A DNA stretch of 64,000 nucleotides from Microcoleus sp. FACHB-672 (GTDB lineage Bacteria; Cyanobacteriota; Cyanobacteriia; Cyanobacteriales; Oscillatoriaceae), in the NCBI RefSeq assembly GCF_014695725.1, contig NZ_JACJOU010000013.1:62001-126000 (forward strand), given 5' to 3'. Below, piece after piece: positions 44,820 through 54,443 of the stretch (within the stretch, counting starts at the first letter, position 1; each line of letters opens with the position of its first letter). The notes below the pieces were generated by a model, which had not been told where the DNA came from, ran no database searches, and worked only from the letters and a program-made list of their open reading frames with translations. The position numbers and the translations under genes were made by a program.

Positions 44820-45169
44820 GTTTTGGGTGTCTGAGTGTATTTATGGCGCAGAGGGATGCAGAGCTTTTGACAGAAAATTTAAAGAAAACTCTAAGTCTGC
44901 GTTCTTCTGCGTTAAAAACTATTTTTATAAGTGGGGAATTTATAACTAGAGATAAACACAGATGAATTATTGATTTTTATTTGTCTTTTCATCTAAACAA
45001 TCAACCTCTAGTAAAAATCTAAAGTCCCCATACCCAATGACATCAAACTATTAACCTTATCTGCGGTTTAAAAAATCAACCTTTGCCACATCTGCGTTTA
45101 TCTGCGTGCATCTGCGGTTAAAAAATAAAACTTTGCCACCAGCTTTCTCTTAATGCTGCAAAAATTATA
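44820..45169. other. Intergenic region with degenerate direct repeats
   Basis: 350 bases. ATCTGCGGTTTAAAAAAT and related ATCTGCGGTTAAAAAATA precede near-identical CTTTGCCAC strings twice between about 45058 and 45140. TCTGCGTT motifs recur through the region. No ORF was found. Confidence 0.6.
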
Positions 45170-46393
45170 ATGATAGACCTGCTGCTAGTCATGACTGTGG
45201 GGTTTCTTGGCAGTTTTGGCCACTGTGTAGGAATGTGTGGCCCCCTAACTGTGGCATTTTCTCTGTCGGGCAAGTCAGAAACTCAGCCTAGTTGGCAGCA
45301 ACAATTTTATTTTCATTTCCTATTAAACTTCGGACGAATTGTTAGTTATGCCTTAGTAGGTGCCGCTATTGGGGCATTAGGTTCTGCCGTTATAGCTAGC
45401 GGTCAATTGGCCGGCATTGGTAGCGTTTTGCGCCGACTGATTGCCATTTTCACCGGCATCCTACTCGTCTGGTTTGGTTTAGTGCAAATTAAACCAGAAC
45501 TCTTGCCACGTCTGCCGGTGTTTCATCCACTGGCAGAAGGCAACTGGCACAACCGGCTTCAAAAAGCAATGCTCAACCTCTCCACACAAAACAGCCGATG
45601 GACGCCGGCATTATTAGGACTGGTGTGGGGTTTAATTCCTTGCGGTTTTCTCTATGCCGCCCAAATTAAAGCCGCCGAAACCGGCAACCTCTGGATGGGT
45701 GCGGCAACCATGTTGGCGTTTGGGCTGGGAACAATGCCAAGTATGCTCGGTGTGGGCGTTTCCGCATCGAGATTGAGCGCAAGCCGGCGCAGCCAACTCT
45801 TTAAGCTAGGAGGCTGGGTTACGCTTACGATTGGCATCCTCACGTTGCTGCGGACGGATGAAATGGTAGATTATACCGGCCATGCGGCGCTGCTGTGTCT
45901 GCTTTTAGCCCTGATCGCCCGTCCCATCAGTCGATTGTGGCCGGCACCCCTACGCTACCGTCGCGCTTTGGGTGTGGGAGCGTTTGTGCTATCGGTGGCT
46001 CACACGTTTCACATGATGGAGCACACGCTGAACTGGAATTTTGACGCTGTCTCCTTTATGTTGCAACAGCATCAGGCGGGAATGTGGGCCGGCATTTTGG
46101 CGCTGGTATTGATGATCCCGCTAGCACTCACCAGTTTTGACCGTGCTGTGAGTTATTTGGGAACACGCTGGCGACTGTTGCATCTGTTAAGTGTGCCGGC
46201 GTTTGTGTTGTGTGCCGGTCATGCTGTGCTGCTGGGTTCCCATTATTTGGGGGCGTTGGAATGGACTTGGGGCAGTAAACTGAATGCAGCTTTACTGGGA
46301 GCGATTGCACTGGCTGTATTGCTGGTGCGGTTGCGCCTGTTTTGGTCAATTCTATTTTTAGAAAGATTTTATGCACCACCGTCTCAACGCTAG
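45170..46393 (+). CDS. SafE/TauE-like transporter fused to ferric-reductase-like domain
   Basis: 407 residues, almost entirely membrane. The first half (1-225) is the SafE/cytochrome-biogenesis-like module: FGHCVGMCGPLTVAFSL at the N-terminus and GLIPCGFLYAAQIKAAE in the middle, each with Cys-Gly or Pro-Cys turns. The second half (230-400) has the features of a ferric-reductase-like heme-binding bundle: His in AHTFHMMEH, RLLHLLSV, CAGHAVLLGSHYLG. The fusion suggests a membrane electron- or metal-handling unit, perhaps copper or cytochrome maturation. The next gene overlaps its end by 23 bases. Confidence 0.83.
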   Translation: MIDLLLVMTVGFLGSFGHCVGMCGPLTVAFSLSGKSETQPSWQQQFYFHFLLNFGRIVSYALVGAAIGALGSAVIASGQLAGIGSVLRRLIAIFTGILLVWFGLVQIKPELLPRLPVFHPLAEGNWHNRLQKAMLNLSTQNSRWTPALLGLVWGLIPCGFLYAAQIKAAETGNLWMGAATMLAFGLGTMPSMLGVGVSASRLSASRRSQLFKLGGWVTLTIGILTLLRTDEMVDYTGHAALLCLLLALIARPISRLWPAPLRYRRALGVGAFVLSVAHTFHMMEHTLNWNFDAVSFMLQQHQAGMWAGILALVLMIPLALTSFDRAVSYLGTRWRLLHLLSVPAFVLCAGHAVLLGSHYLGALEWTWGSKLNAALLGAIALAVLLVRLRLFWSILFLERFYAPPSQR

Positions 46394-46820
46394 TCAATTT
46401 CTAGTGGGTTTACTGCTGTGTTCTTCTGCACCGGCTCTGATTTTGCCGGCTTTGGCACATAATGTTGAAATTTCTGGGGATGTTGCTGCAACTTTTCATT
46501 TGGAACCGAATCATAACCCGAAAGCTGGAGAGCCGGCTAAGGTTTGGTTTGCGCTGACTCGCAAGGGTGGCGCAACGATACCGTTGGAGAAGTGTGATTG
46601 TCAGTTGGCTATCTTTTCGTTGCCGCGTGCTGCTAATGCTAAGCCGTTGATGATGCCGGTTTTAAAAAGTATTAATGCTGAACGATATAAGGGAATTCCG
46701 GGTGCTGATGTTGTGTTTCCGAAGGCCGGTTCTTATGAGTTAGAATTCAGCGGATCTGCTAAGGTTGCGGGGGATTTTCGGGCTTTTCAGATGAAATATC
46801 GGGTTAATGTCAGCCGTTAA
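46371..46820 (+). CDS. Secreted YtkA-like protein, partner of the fusion transporter
   Basis: 149 residues. A signal peptide (residues 1-29, FLVGLLLCSSAPALILPALA, cleaved after ALA) precedes a beta-sandwich-like domain beginning HNVEISGDVAATFH. His residues cluster at the mature N-terminus and FHLEPNHNPK, and CDCQLAIFS supplies two Cys, a plausible metal site. It is periplasmic. The 23-base overlap with the fusion gene implies coupled translation and a joint function. Confidence 0.75.
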   Translation: MHHRLNASQFLVGLLLCSSAPALILPALAHNVEISGDVAATFHLEPNHNPKAGEPAKVWFALTRKGGATIPLEKCDCQLAIFSLPRAANAKPLMMPVLKSINAERYKGIPGADVVFPKAGSYELEFSGSAKVAGDFRAFQMKYRVNVSR

Positions 46821-46834
46821 CTGTCAGAAACAGA

Positions 46835-46896
46835 AGCCGGAATTAAGAGATTAGACGAAAGAAAATTCTTAATTCCCTAATCTCTCAATCCCGGCT
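46835..46896. terminator. Bidirectional terminator between convergent genes
   Basis: Twenty-base arms at 46835-46854 and 46877-46896 match at 18 of 20 positions; both mismatches become G-U pairs in minus-strand RNA. The loop is 22 bases. It lies between the YtkA-like gene and hemL. Confidence 0.65.
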
Positions 46897-46906
46897 AAGA
46901 CTGATG

Positions 46907-48205
46907 TTACAGACTGGACATAACTTCCCGTGCTGCTGCTAAGGTGCGGTTAATGTCGTCGTCTGTGTGGGCGAGGGAGGTGAATCCTGCTTCGTATTGG
47001 GAGGGGGCGAGGTAAATGCCGTGTTCTAGCATTCCGCGATGAAATCGGCTGAATTTGCCTGAATCTGACTTTTTGGCGTCTTCGTAGCTATGAACCGGCC
47101 CGCCTGTGAAGAATAGGCCAAACATGGCGCTGATTTGTCCTCCGCAGGCGGCATGGCCGGTTTCGTGGGCGATTTGCACTAAGCCATCTGCGAGTTTTTT
47201 GGTGATTTTGTCAAGCTGCTCGTAGGTGCCTGGTTTTTGCAGCAATTCTAGGGTTTTGATACCGGCTGTCATGGCGAGGGGGTTGCCGGAAAGGGTGCCG
47301 GCTTGATACATTGGCCCTGCGGGGGCGACCATTGACATGATATCTTTGCGTCCACCGTAAGCGCCGACGGGTAAGCCGCCGCCGATGATTTTACCGAGGG
47401 TGGTTAAGTCGGGGGTGACGCCGAATTTTTCTTGAGCGCCGCCGTATGCGATTCTGAAGCCGGTCATGACTTCGTCAAAGACGAGCAATGCGCCGTTTTC
47501 TTGGGTCAGTTCGCGCAACCCTTCTAAGAAGCCGGCATCGGGGACAATGAAGCCGGCATTGCCGACAACGGGTTCTAAAATGACGCCGGCAATTTCATCT
47601 GGGTTTTCGGCAAATAAGGCTTTAACGGCCTCTAAGTCGTTAAAGGGCGCTGTGAGGGTGGTGTTGGTTGCGGATTTAGGGACGCCGGGAGAGTCAGGTA
47701 AGCCCAAGGTGGCCACCCCGGAGCCGGCTTTGACCAAGAACATATCGGCGTGTCCGTGGTAGCAGCCTTCAAATTTAATGATTTTGTCGCGGCTGGTGAA
47801 AGCCCGCATCAAGCGCAGGACAGACATACACGCTTCTGTCCCGGAGTTGACAAAGCGCACCATTTCAATACTAGGAACGGCGTCGATTACCATTTCTGCC
47901 AGCACGTTTTCTAGCACGGAGGGGGCACCAAAGCTTGTGCCTTTTTCTAGGGCATCGTGTAGGGCGCTGATCACCTCTGGATGGGCGTGACCGCAAATTG
48001 CTGGCCCCCAGGTGCCGACGTAGTCGATATATTGGTTGCCGTCAACGTCCCATACATAAGCGCCTTTGACCCGATCAAAGACGATGGGTTGTCCTCCAAC
48101 AGATTTGAAGGCACGGACTGGGGAGCTGACGCCCCCTGGCATGAGTTTCTGGGCGGCTGCAAAAATTTCTTCTGATTTGGTGGTGTTCAGGCTTGTGGTA
48201 ATCAA
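46907..48205 (-). CDS. hemL: Glutamate-1-semialdehyde 2,1-aminomutase
   Basis: 432 residues of the class III aminotransferase fold. The PLP-binding Lys is in [17 protein letters not shown] (near residue 272), with the preceding [12 protein letters not shown] carrying the PLP ring Asp. [19 protein letters not shown] and [10 protein letters not shown] are typical of GSAM. It makes 5-aminolevulinate, the tetrapyrrole precursor, in the C5 pathway, so it feeds chlorophyll and phycobilins. It is transcribed toward the YtkA-like gene and ends near a bidirectional terminator. Confidence 0.97.
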   Translation of the reverse strand: MITTSLNTTKSEEIFAAAQKLMPGGVSSPVRAFKSVGGQPIVFDRVKGAYVWDVDGNQYIDYVGTWGPAICGHAHPEVISALHDALEKGTSFGAPSVLENVLAEMVIDAVPSIEMVRFVNSGTEACMSVLRLMRAFTSRDKIIKFEGCYHGHADMFLVKAGSGVATLGLPDSPGVPKSATNTTLTAPFNDLEAVKALFAENPDEIAGVILEPVVGNAGFIVPDAGFLEGLRELTQENGALLVFDEVMTGFRIAYGGAQEKFGVTPDLTTLGKIIGGGLPVGAYGGRKDIMSMVAPAGPMYQAGTLSGNPLAMTAGIKTLELLQKPGTYEQLDKITKKLADGLVQIAHETGHAACGGQISAMFGLFFTGGPVHSYEDAKKSDSGKFSRFHRGMLEHGIYLAPSQYEAGFTSLAHTDDDINRTLAAAREVMSSL

Positions 48206-48549
48206 AATTTATCTCCTCTATCAGTATTGTTTAATATAGGGCAGACGGCGCTGTCCACCCTACCGTTTTGTTTTATTAAACGCAAAGTCACAGGCTTGAT
48301 GAATGATGGCTTAGGGTTGCGCCGGCACGAGAAACCCGCTTTCATTCCCGCTACATTTTTGCAGAATTGTTTTATTTTATAATCAACTTTCGTGTTTTAA
48401 ACTTTAAATATTCTTTACATATCTTTAGTGGGTCTAAGTATAGTAGAATAAGTTGTCCGGTGGCCGGGAATCTTTAAGTACAAACGCGCCCCGAAGTTTT
48501 CTGTATCGTTTGAACCCGTGTTTATTGGCACTAAACCTACAATCAATTT
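48206..48549. other. Divergent promoter region between hemL and hisIE
   Basis: 344 bases carrying promoters for two divergent genes. A candidate for hisIE is TTTACA (48414-48419) and TATAGT (48439-48444), with a long 19-base spacer. No ORF or RNA gene was found. Confidence 0.5.
48414..48444 (+). promoter_or_regulatory. Weak candidate promoter of hisIE
   Basis: TTTACA-19-TATAGT, about 105 bases before the hisIE ATG. The spacer is longer than optimal, so this is tentative. Confidence 0.3.
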
Positions 48550-49206
48550 ATGCCTACTCCTGAAGTGACGCCCTTATCCCAATCTATCCCTGTAGAGAAA
48601 ATTCGCTACAACGAACAGGGACTGGTGCCGGCAATTGTGCAAGATTATCTTGATGGCACGGTGTTGATGATGGCTTGGATGAATCAGGAATCTCTGCAAA
48701 AAACCCTGGAAACTGGAGAGACTTGGTTCTGGAGCCGATCACGTGCGGAATTATGGCATAAAGGCGCAACTTCGGGTCACATTCAGAAGGTGCGATCCCT
48801 CCGCTATGACTGCGATAGTGATGCGTTGCTGATCAGCGCTGAGCAAACGGGGGATATTGCTTGCCACACCGGCGAACGTAGCTGTTTTCATCAAGTAGAC
48901 GAGCAAATTGTAGCGCCGCCGGCTGATATGTTGTCTCAGGTTTTTAAGGTGATTTGCAACCGGCGTGATCGTCCTAGTGAAGGTTCTTATACTGCTAAGT
49001 TGCTTGCCGGTGGGGATAACAAGATTCTTAAAAAAATTGGGGAAGAGTCGGCTGAAGTGGTGATGGCTTGTAAGGATGACGATCCAGATGCAATCGCTGG
49101 CGAAGTTGCGGATTTATTTTACCACACGTTAGTTGCTCTGGCGCACCATAAAGTTGATTTGCGAGCCGTTTATCAAAAATTTCATGAGCGCCAGCGCTCT
49201 GACTAA
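48550..49206 (+). CDS. hisIE: Bifunctional phosphoribosyl-AMP cyclohydrolase / phosphoribosyl-ATP pyrophosphatase
   Basis: 218 residues with both histidine-synthesis activities. The cyclohydrolase (about 15-120) has [27 protein letters not shown] and the zinc/magnesium site [10 protein letters not shown]...[10 protein letters not shown]. The pyrophosphohydrolase (about 125-215) has [20 protein letters not shown] and [11 protein letters not shown]. It converts PR-ATP to ProFAR. Standalone, as is common in cyanobacteria. Confidence 0.96.
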   Translation: MPTPEVTPLSQSIPVEKIRYNEQGLVPAIVQDYLDGTVLMMAWMNQESLQKTLETGETWFWSRSRAELWHKGATSGHIQKVRSLRYDCDSDALLISAEQTGDIACHTGERSCFHQVDEQIVAPPADMLSQVFKVICNRRDRPSEGSYTAKLLAGGDNKILKKIGEESAEVVMACKDDDPDAIAGEVADLFYHTLVALAHHKVDLRAVYQKFHERQRSD

Positions 49207-49347
49207 TCTAGAAACATTATGCTGAGCTAATGAACGAATAATCGATAACAAGTTGCTGGAGAAAAGCAGAAAAGTAAAGTTGAATGAGGGTTGCTGGCAT
49301 CCGAGGATTGCGAAGGTTTCATCGGTTAGGAAAATTGACCGCAGAAA

Positions 49348-50652
49348 TTATTTTCTTTGAGGAACAAGCCGATCAAGATACTGCAAAATAAAAATGGTGA
49401 GGCCGACACTCAGGGCTAAAGCCGCCCACAAGCTATCAGCAAATGGTCTCGGCAAATCTAGCGCCCAGCCGCCTAAAGGGGGGCCAATCATGTAGCCGAC
49501 TGCCCAGCAGAGGGAGTTGATAGACAGGTAAACGCCGCGCAAAGTTGTAGGGGCTAAATCGACAACGAGGGAGGAGGCGGCAGGGGTATAAGCAACGGTG
49601 GCGATTGCCAAGACGGCGAGTGCTAGCATTGCCCAAGCGATCGGGTAAGTTGTGGTGATGCCGGTGATCCCGATTAGGGTAAATCCGATTGCCCACAATA
49701 TTGCTGAATAGATTAATGTCTGGGGATGGCTAAAGCGCCTCAAAAACCGGGCTACCGGCATCTGGCACACAATTAAAAGGGCAATGTGCCAGGTAAACAG
49801 GGCGCTAATGGTTGCTGTTGAAAATCCTTGATTGCTACCTTTAACGGCTACAAAATTACTGAAATAAAGGGGTGCAGTCGATTGGATTTGGGCGATATAA
49901 GTGGTAAATAACATGTTAACGAGGACGTAGACAAGAAGCGCTCGATCTTGCAATGCGATTTTCCAACCGTTTTTGAAAGATTGGTTGGATTTTGTTTTTT
50001 TATTTGTGTTGGTTGATTTCAGTTCTGGGGCGGGTTTTGCTGCCGGCTGATAAGTTTCTGAGATAGCTACCCAAATGACGCCAAAGAAGACTAGGAATGA
50101 AATGCCGTCAATCACAAATAGCAGCCGGTAAGCGCCGGTGAGTGAAATCAAAGCGCCTCCGAAAACTACGCCAAATTGCAAACCGAGACTATCTCCTAGT
50201 CGGGTTATGGCATAAGCTTCATGACGGGTTTCGGCATTGGTTAAATCTGCAATAATTGCTTCGGTTGCCGGCCAGTATAAACCAACACCGAAACCTAAAA
50301 GTAAGTTACCGGCAACTAAGAGGGGGAAATTATTCGCAGAGGCTAGGACGAATGATGCGCCGGCACATATCAAACACGAGAGTAAAAGTGTGCGCCGGCG
50401 TCCCCATGTCGGTGAGTCTGCCCAAGAACCGCTAAAAATGCGCCCGAAAATGCCAGAAACTGATGCGCTGCCTAAGGCTATTCCCACAGCAGTTTTTGTT
50501 AAACCCACCCGATCTGCAAAAAAAATGGGTGCGTAAAATAAGGTAAAGCCGGTGCCAATTCCTGATAGTAATCGACCCGCTACTAAAATCCAAACTTGGC
50601 GTTTTAGTTGAGGTATCCACGAGAAAAGTTTTTGTTTTAGCAAGGATTTCAT
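49348..50652 (-). CDS. Major facilitator superfamily transporter
   Basis: 434 residues and about twelve transmembrane segments in two halves of six, with a polar Lys/Asn-rich loop (residues ~205-230) between them. The first cytosolic loop keeps the MFS signature in a degenerate form (GRIFSGSWADSPTWGRRR). FGVGLYWPATEAIIAD is the helix-5 motif. Drug or sugar export types look similar, so no substrate is assigned. It is isolated from its neighbours. Confidence 0.9.
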   Translation of the reverse strand: MKSLLKQKLFSWIPQLKRQVWILVAGRLLSGIGTGFTLFYAPIFFADRVGLTKTAVGIALGSASVSGIFGRIFSGSWADSPTWGRRRTLLLSCLICAGASFVLASANNFPLLVAGNLLLGFGVGLYWPATEAIIADLTNAETRHEAYAITRLGDSLGLQFGVVFGGALISLTGAYRLLFVIDGISFLVFFGVIWVAISETYQPAAKPAPELKSTNTNKKTKSNQSFKNGWKIALQDRALLVYVLVNMLFTTYIAQIQSTAPLYFSNFVAVKGSNQGFSTATISALFTWHIALLIVCQMPVARFLRRFSHPQTLIYSAILWAIGFTLIGITGITTTYPIAWAMLALAVLAIATVAYTPAASSLVVDLAPTTLRGVYLSINSLCWAVGYMIGPPLGGWALDLPRPFADSLWAALALSVGLTIFILQYLDRLVPQRK

Positions 50653-50845
50653 TGAGTAAAGCTAGTTCAGCAATAGATTCTTTTTAACCGCAGATAAATT
50701 TAGAATTTGGGAATTTTTGCAAGCGGTTTAATTTTAATAAAGGCTGGTAAAATTTTAATGAGGCTCATAGATCGATGTTAATTGGCCCTTGCTTCTGCCG
50801 GCGTGGGTAATACCACCCTTATGAGTAGATATTTACCAGCTTGCT

Positions 50846-52096
50846 ATGGTTACACAGACGACGCTCATCATCATAGGGATAGGCATTGCGCTGAGTACAC
50901 TCATCCTGGGACTGATTTTTGCATATTACCGCGCCGGCTCGCGAAAAAAAGCTGGAATTCAATATTACAACCAGGGAATCACTAAGGCTAAGCGAGGAGA
51001 CTGTGCGGGAGCAATTGAAGCTTTTACTCAGGCATTGCGAGTCAATTCCAATTTAGTAGAAGCTTACATCAAGCGGGGAATTGCGCGAGCTAAATTAGGA
51101 CAGCAGCAAGAAGCTATTGAAGATTTTACTCACGTTATTATAATAAATCCTACCGATGCCAATGTTTATATGAACCGAGGAAATATTCGAGCTGATATAA
51201 ACGATATGCAGGGAGCAATTGAGGACTATCGGAAAGCTGCTAAACTATTTTTTGAGAAAAAAGATCAGGCTAATTACCGGCAAGCACTCAGTGCTTTTAA
51301 ACAGCTACAGCGCCGGCAAAAGCACCCAACTAAGGAAAGTAGTTCCTCTCAAGCCGATGAAGAAGTCTTCAATCAAGGATTATACAACGTTAAAATAGGC
51401 AATTATAAGGGAGCCATTGAAGATTTCAATCAAGTCTTGCAGCTTGCTCCTCAATCCGATAAAGCTTACTATAACAGAGGAATGGCTCGTTTCAAACTCA
51501 GCGATAATGAGGGAGCAAAAGCAGATTTTACTCAAGCCTTAAAGATTAATTCGAGATATGCAGAAGCTTATTTAAGCCGAGGGAGTGTTCACCGGAAACT
51601 CGGTTCTTACCAGCCAGCGATTCAAGATTTCACGCAAGCATTAGAACTTAAGCCTAATGATGCTCACGCTTATTATAACCGAGCTATCACTTACTCTGAA
51701 CTTGGAGAGAAACGCCGTTCGCTAGATGATAAACGAAAAGCTTTAGAAGATTATCAAAAAGCAGCAAACCTATTTTTTGAGCAGGGAGACATGGTGAATT
51801 ACAATCGGGCAATGAAGAATTTACCGGCAATAGAGGCAGGTGACATCGATTCGCAGCCGACACAGAACAATTCTAGCTTACCCAGTTCAACAACTTGTTC
51901 TAGCAATGCAGATAGAGAAAATCAGAGAAGCTTACCAAGCCTTAAACTAGAAAGGAAACTCATCAATCTTTTAAATGGCAATCGCAGTGCGGCTGAGCGA
52001 TTAATCGAACAGACGAGATATAAAAATCCTGGGAAATCAGAGAATTGGTATTGGGAAAAAGTGATTTATGACTTGGAGCGTGATCGCCGGCAGTAA
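50846..52096 (+). CDS. Membrane-anchored TPR protein, 416 aa
   Basis: An N-terminal transmembrane helix (TLIIIGIGIALSTLILGLIF) precedes TPRs in two groups. Residues ~40-160 hold three (KAGIQYYNQGITKAKRGDCA) and ~175-310 hold four (QGLYNVKIGNYKGAIEDFNQ). A Ser/Asn-rich linker follows, and the C-terminus (about 365-416, LERKLINLLNGNRSAAERLI) is a small helical domain seen in other cyanobacterial proteins. It is probably a protein-protein scaffold. The N-in orientation places the TPRs outside only if positive charges at RAGSRKK stay inside, which argues instead for cytosolic TPRs. Confidence 0.85.
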   Translation: MVTQTTLIIIGIGIALSTLILGLIFAYYRAGSRKKAGIQYYNQGITKAKRGDCAGAIEAFTQALRVNSNLVEAYIKRGIARAKLGQQQEAIEDFTHVIIINPTDANVYMNRGNIRADINDMQGAIEDYRKAAKLFFEKKDQANYRQALSAFKQLQRRQKHPTKESSSSQADEEVFNQGLYNVKIGNYKGAIEDFNQVLQLAPQSDKAYYNRGMARFKLSDNEGAKADFTQALKINSRYAEAYLSRGSVHRKLGSYQPAIQDFTQALELKPNDAHAYYNRAITYSELGEKRRSLDDKRKALEDYQKAANLFFEQGDMVNYNRAMKNLPAIEAGDIDSQPTQNNSSLPSSTTCSSNADRENQRSLPSLKLERKLINLLNGNRSAAERLIEQTRYKNPGKSENWYWEKVIYDLERDRRQ

Positions 52097-52661
52097 AATC
52101 ATGCAACAGTCGCCATACCCCGCATCCAGAGAGCCATCGCTCATTTCACTAAGTAGTAATCTCTATTTACACTCAAAAAAATCTGTAAATCGCCTGAGTT
52201 TCTTAAAAACACTGGCATCGTTGAAGAGAAAGTAGATGCCACCCTGAAAAAATCTACGAAGCGCAGAAACACTGCTAGATTGTTTCTTCAAATAACTGTA
52301 GCACTTTTTACATTTATCTAAAAACCGCCATTGTAAACATTGTGAGGGTGAGAAGGCCAATTTTTTAGAAAAACCAGGATGATTAGCGTTGACAAACCAT
52401 TTAGGATTGCTAGAGTCAGCACCGGCAAGGGTCTTATGAGGGAAAAACCTTTATAAGCCCGTAAATTACCCGATAACCAGCAACAAATTGTGATTTTAAC
52501 AGGATTGCCCTGAGTGCTGCGTAAAATTGATTAAAGTACCGCCATAGCTCAGGGAGTATCTCAGTTTGGCAAAAACATCGTTCCTCCAGCAAGTTTTATC
52601 AAAGTGCCGGCAGTATGGGCTGCCGGTGCGATGCCCCCCAAATGGAACCCCTTCCCATTAA
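52097..52661. other. 565-base gap between TPR genes
   Basis: No supported gene. A 65-codon minus-strand ORF at 52163-52360 has no recognisable domain. CCGCCATAGCTCAG near 52541 resembles a tRNA 5' half but cannot be folded into a tRNA. Confidence 0.5.
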
Positions 52662-53393
52662 ATGGTGTACCTGCCATCCACCGCCAAAACCCTCATCGCT
52701 CAGATACAAGCTGTGGAAATTTACAGTCACTTTTTCTATTACCGGGGAATGAAAAAGGCTCAGCATGGAGATTACAGAGGAGCAATTGAGGACTGGAATC
52801 AGGAATTGCAGCTGCATCCTGATTTTGCTCCCGCCTACTTTGATCGGGGCAATATCCGCCGCAAACTGAGAGATCCTCACGGTGCCATTGAAGATTACAC
52901 CGAAGTTTTGCAGATTTCTCCTGACTGTGTCGATGCTTTTTTCAAACGAGGGAACGCCCAGCGTGAACTTGGAGAGAATGAAGGCGCTATCGAAGATTAT
53001 ACTGAAGTGCTGCGGCTCAATCCCTACTTTGCTGAAGCCTACAATAATCGGGGCAATGCCCGCCGCGAAACAGGAGACGCTCAGTGTGCGATTGAAGATT
53101 ACAACAAAGCTCTACATCTTAATCCCTACTACGCCAAAGCCTACTACAACCGGGGGCTGGCTCATCGCCTCCTGGGAAAATCTCTGGCAGCCATTGAAGA
53201 CTACAGCCAAGCGATTCGAGTCAATCCTGACTATGCCAAAGCTTACTACAATCGGGGTTTCACTTACTGCGATTTGGGAGTTAAGCAAAAAGCCCTCACA
53301 GATTTGCAGCACGCCGCCAATCTGTTTTTGAAACACCGGCACATGACAGCCTACCGCAAAATCATCAAGGATCTTAAAAACTTAGAGGGTTAA
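52662..53393 (+). CDS. Soluble TPR protein, 243 aa
   Basis: About six consecutive TPRs, each with A-(Y/I)-x-N/DRG and an AIEDY(T/S/N) stretch, for example GAIEDYTEVLRLNPYFAEAY and AIEDYSQAIRVNPDYAKAYY. No signal peptide. Its C-terminal LTDLQHAANLFLKHRHMTAY closely matches the end of the TPR unit in the preceding gene (QKAANLFFEQGDMVNYNRAM), so the two are probably related by duplication. Confidence 0.85.
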   Translation: MVYLPSTAKTLIAQIQAVEIYSHFFYYRGMKKAQHGDYRGAIEDWNQELQLHPDFAPAYFDRGNIRRKLRDPHGAIEDYTEVLQISPDCVDAFFKRGNAQRELGENEGAIEDYTEVLRLNPYFAEAYNNRGNARRETGDAQCAIEDYNKALHLNPYYAKAYYNRGLAHRLLGKSLAAIEDYSQAIRVNPDYAKAYYNRGFTYCDLGVKQKALTDLQHAANLFLKHRHMTAYRKIIKDLKNLEG

Positions 53394-53491
53394 AGCAGCG
53401 ATTTTAAGTTGCCAGATGTTGGTGTGCGAAGCCGGCAACCAATGAGCCATAACATATAAGGTTGAGTTGATTCCTAAGAAGTAGATTTTTT

Positions 53492-54244
53492 ATGAGTGTG
53501 GCACCGTTTCTATTTGTAACCGATTTAGACAACACCCTCGTGGGGGATGACGACGCGTTAGAAGTTCTCAACCAGCACCTGAGTCAACATCGGCAAGCGC
53601 ACGGAACTAAAATCGTTTATTCTACTGGACGATCGCTCACCAGTTATCGGCAGCTGAAAGCGGAAAAATCGCTCCTCGATCCGGATGCCTTAGTCACATC
53701 TGTTGGAACCGAAATCTACCATTCCAACGATGATACGCCCGATCCTGCCTGGGCAAACACCCTTTCCCAAGCCTGGGATCGGGATTTAGTGGTTGCCAGC
53801 ACTAGCCATTTTTCCGATCTTGTGCCTCAGCCACAATCTGAGCAACGCCCCTTTAAAGTCAGTTATTTTCTCACAGAAGAAGCCGCTGTAGAAGTGCTGC
53901 CTCAGTTAAAAACTGTGTTAAAAGAGCGCGGTTTAGATGTCAAGCTGATCTACAGCGGCGGCAAAGACCTCGATATTTTACCCCACCACGGCGACAAAGG
54001 GTTAGCCATGCAATTTCTGCGCCGGCAGTTAGGAATTGATGCCAAACAAACCGTGGTTTGCGGTGATTCTGGTAATGATATTGCTTTGTTTGCTGTTGGC
54101 GAAGAACGCGGAATTATTGTGGGGAATGCCCAGTCAGAATTGCGCCGGTGGCATGAGGCTAACGCATCAGAGGTTTTATACTTGGCAAAAGCTTCTTGTG
54201 CCGGTGGCATTTTAGAAGGTTTAAATCACTTTGGCTTTTTGTAA
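53492..54244 (+). CDS. spp: Sucrose-phosphate phosphatase
   Basis: 250 residues of the HAD superfamily with a C2 cap. Motif I is FLFVTDLDNTLVGDD, motif II is IVYSTGRSLTSY, and the late VVCGDSGNDIALF supplies the metal-binding Asp pair. It hydrolyses sucrose-6F-phosphate to sucrose, the last step of sucrose synthesis, a compatible solute in cyanobacteria. No sucrose-phosphate synthase is adjacent. It lacks the extra C-terminal domain of plant enzymes. Confidence 0.9.
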   Translation: MSVAPFLFVTDLDNTLVGDDDALEVLNQHLSQHRQAHGTKIVYSTGRSLTSYRQLKAEKSLLDPDALVTSVGTEIYHSNDDTPDPAWANTLSQAWDRDLVVASTSHFSDLVPQPQSEQRPFKVSYFLTEEAAVEVLPQLKTVLKERGLDVKLIYSGGKDLDILPHHGDKGLAMQFLRRQLGIDAKQTVVCGDSGNDIALFAVGEERGIIVGNAQSELRRWHEANASEVLYLAKASCAGGILEGLNHFGFL

Positions 54245-54287
54245 TCTCATGCCGGTAAACTTAGCTTAAATTAAACCTGCCTCCTTC

Positions 54288-54388
54288 GTCGGGCACGTGA
54301 GGCCCGACATTAAATTTAAGGGCAAAGCATTCGGATAGGAAAATTGCCGGCATTCTTGATAAATTGCTTTCCGAATGCTTTACCCCTA
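54288..54388. repeat. Tandem inverted repeats, MITE-like
   Basis: Two structures in series. GTCGGGC/GCCCGAC (54288-54294, 54302-54308) is a 7-bp stem with a 7-base loop. AAAGCATTCGGA/TCCGAATGCTTT (54324-54335, 54370-54381) is a perfect 12-bp inverted repeat with a 34-base interior containing TTGCCGGCATT. The outer flanks GGGC and ACCCCTA continue the symmetry roughly. No transposase is present. Confidence 0.7.
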
Positions 54389-54443
54389 CAGCCTTCATTT
54401 TTGAAGATTATTGTGCAAGTTCTGACTCGGCTAATTTTGTAGC

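Noticed and set aside
52163-52360. 65-codon minus-strand ORF, possible transposase remnant
   Set aside because: No motif supports a transposase, and the length and composition fit chance.
52537-52565. tRNA-like 5' half (CGCCATAGCTCAG)
   Set aside because: No anticodon or T-arm follows, and it cannot form a cloverleaf.
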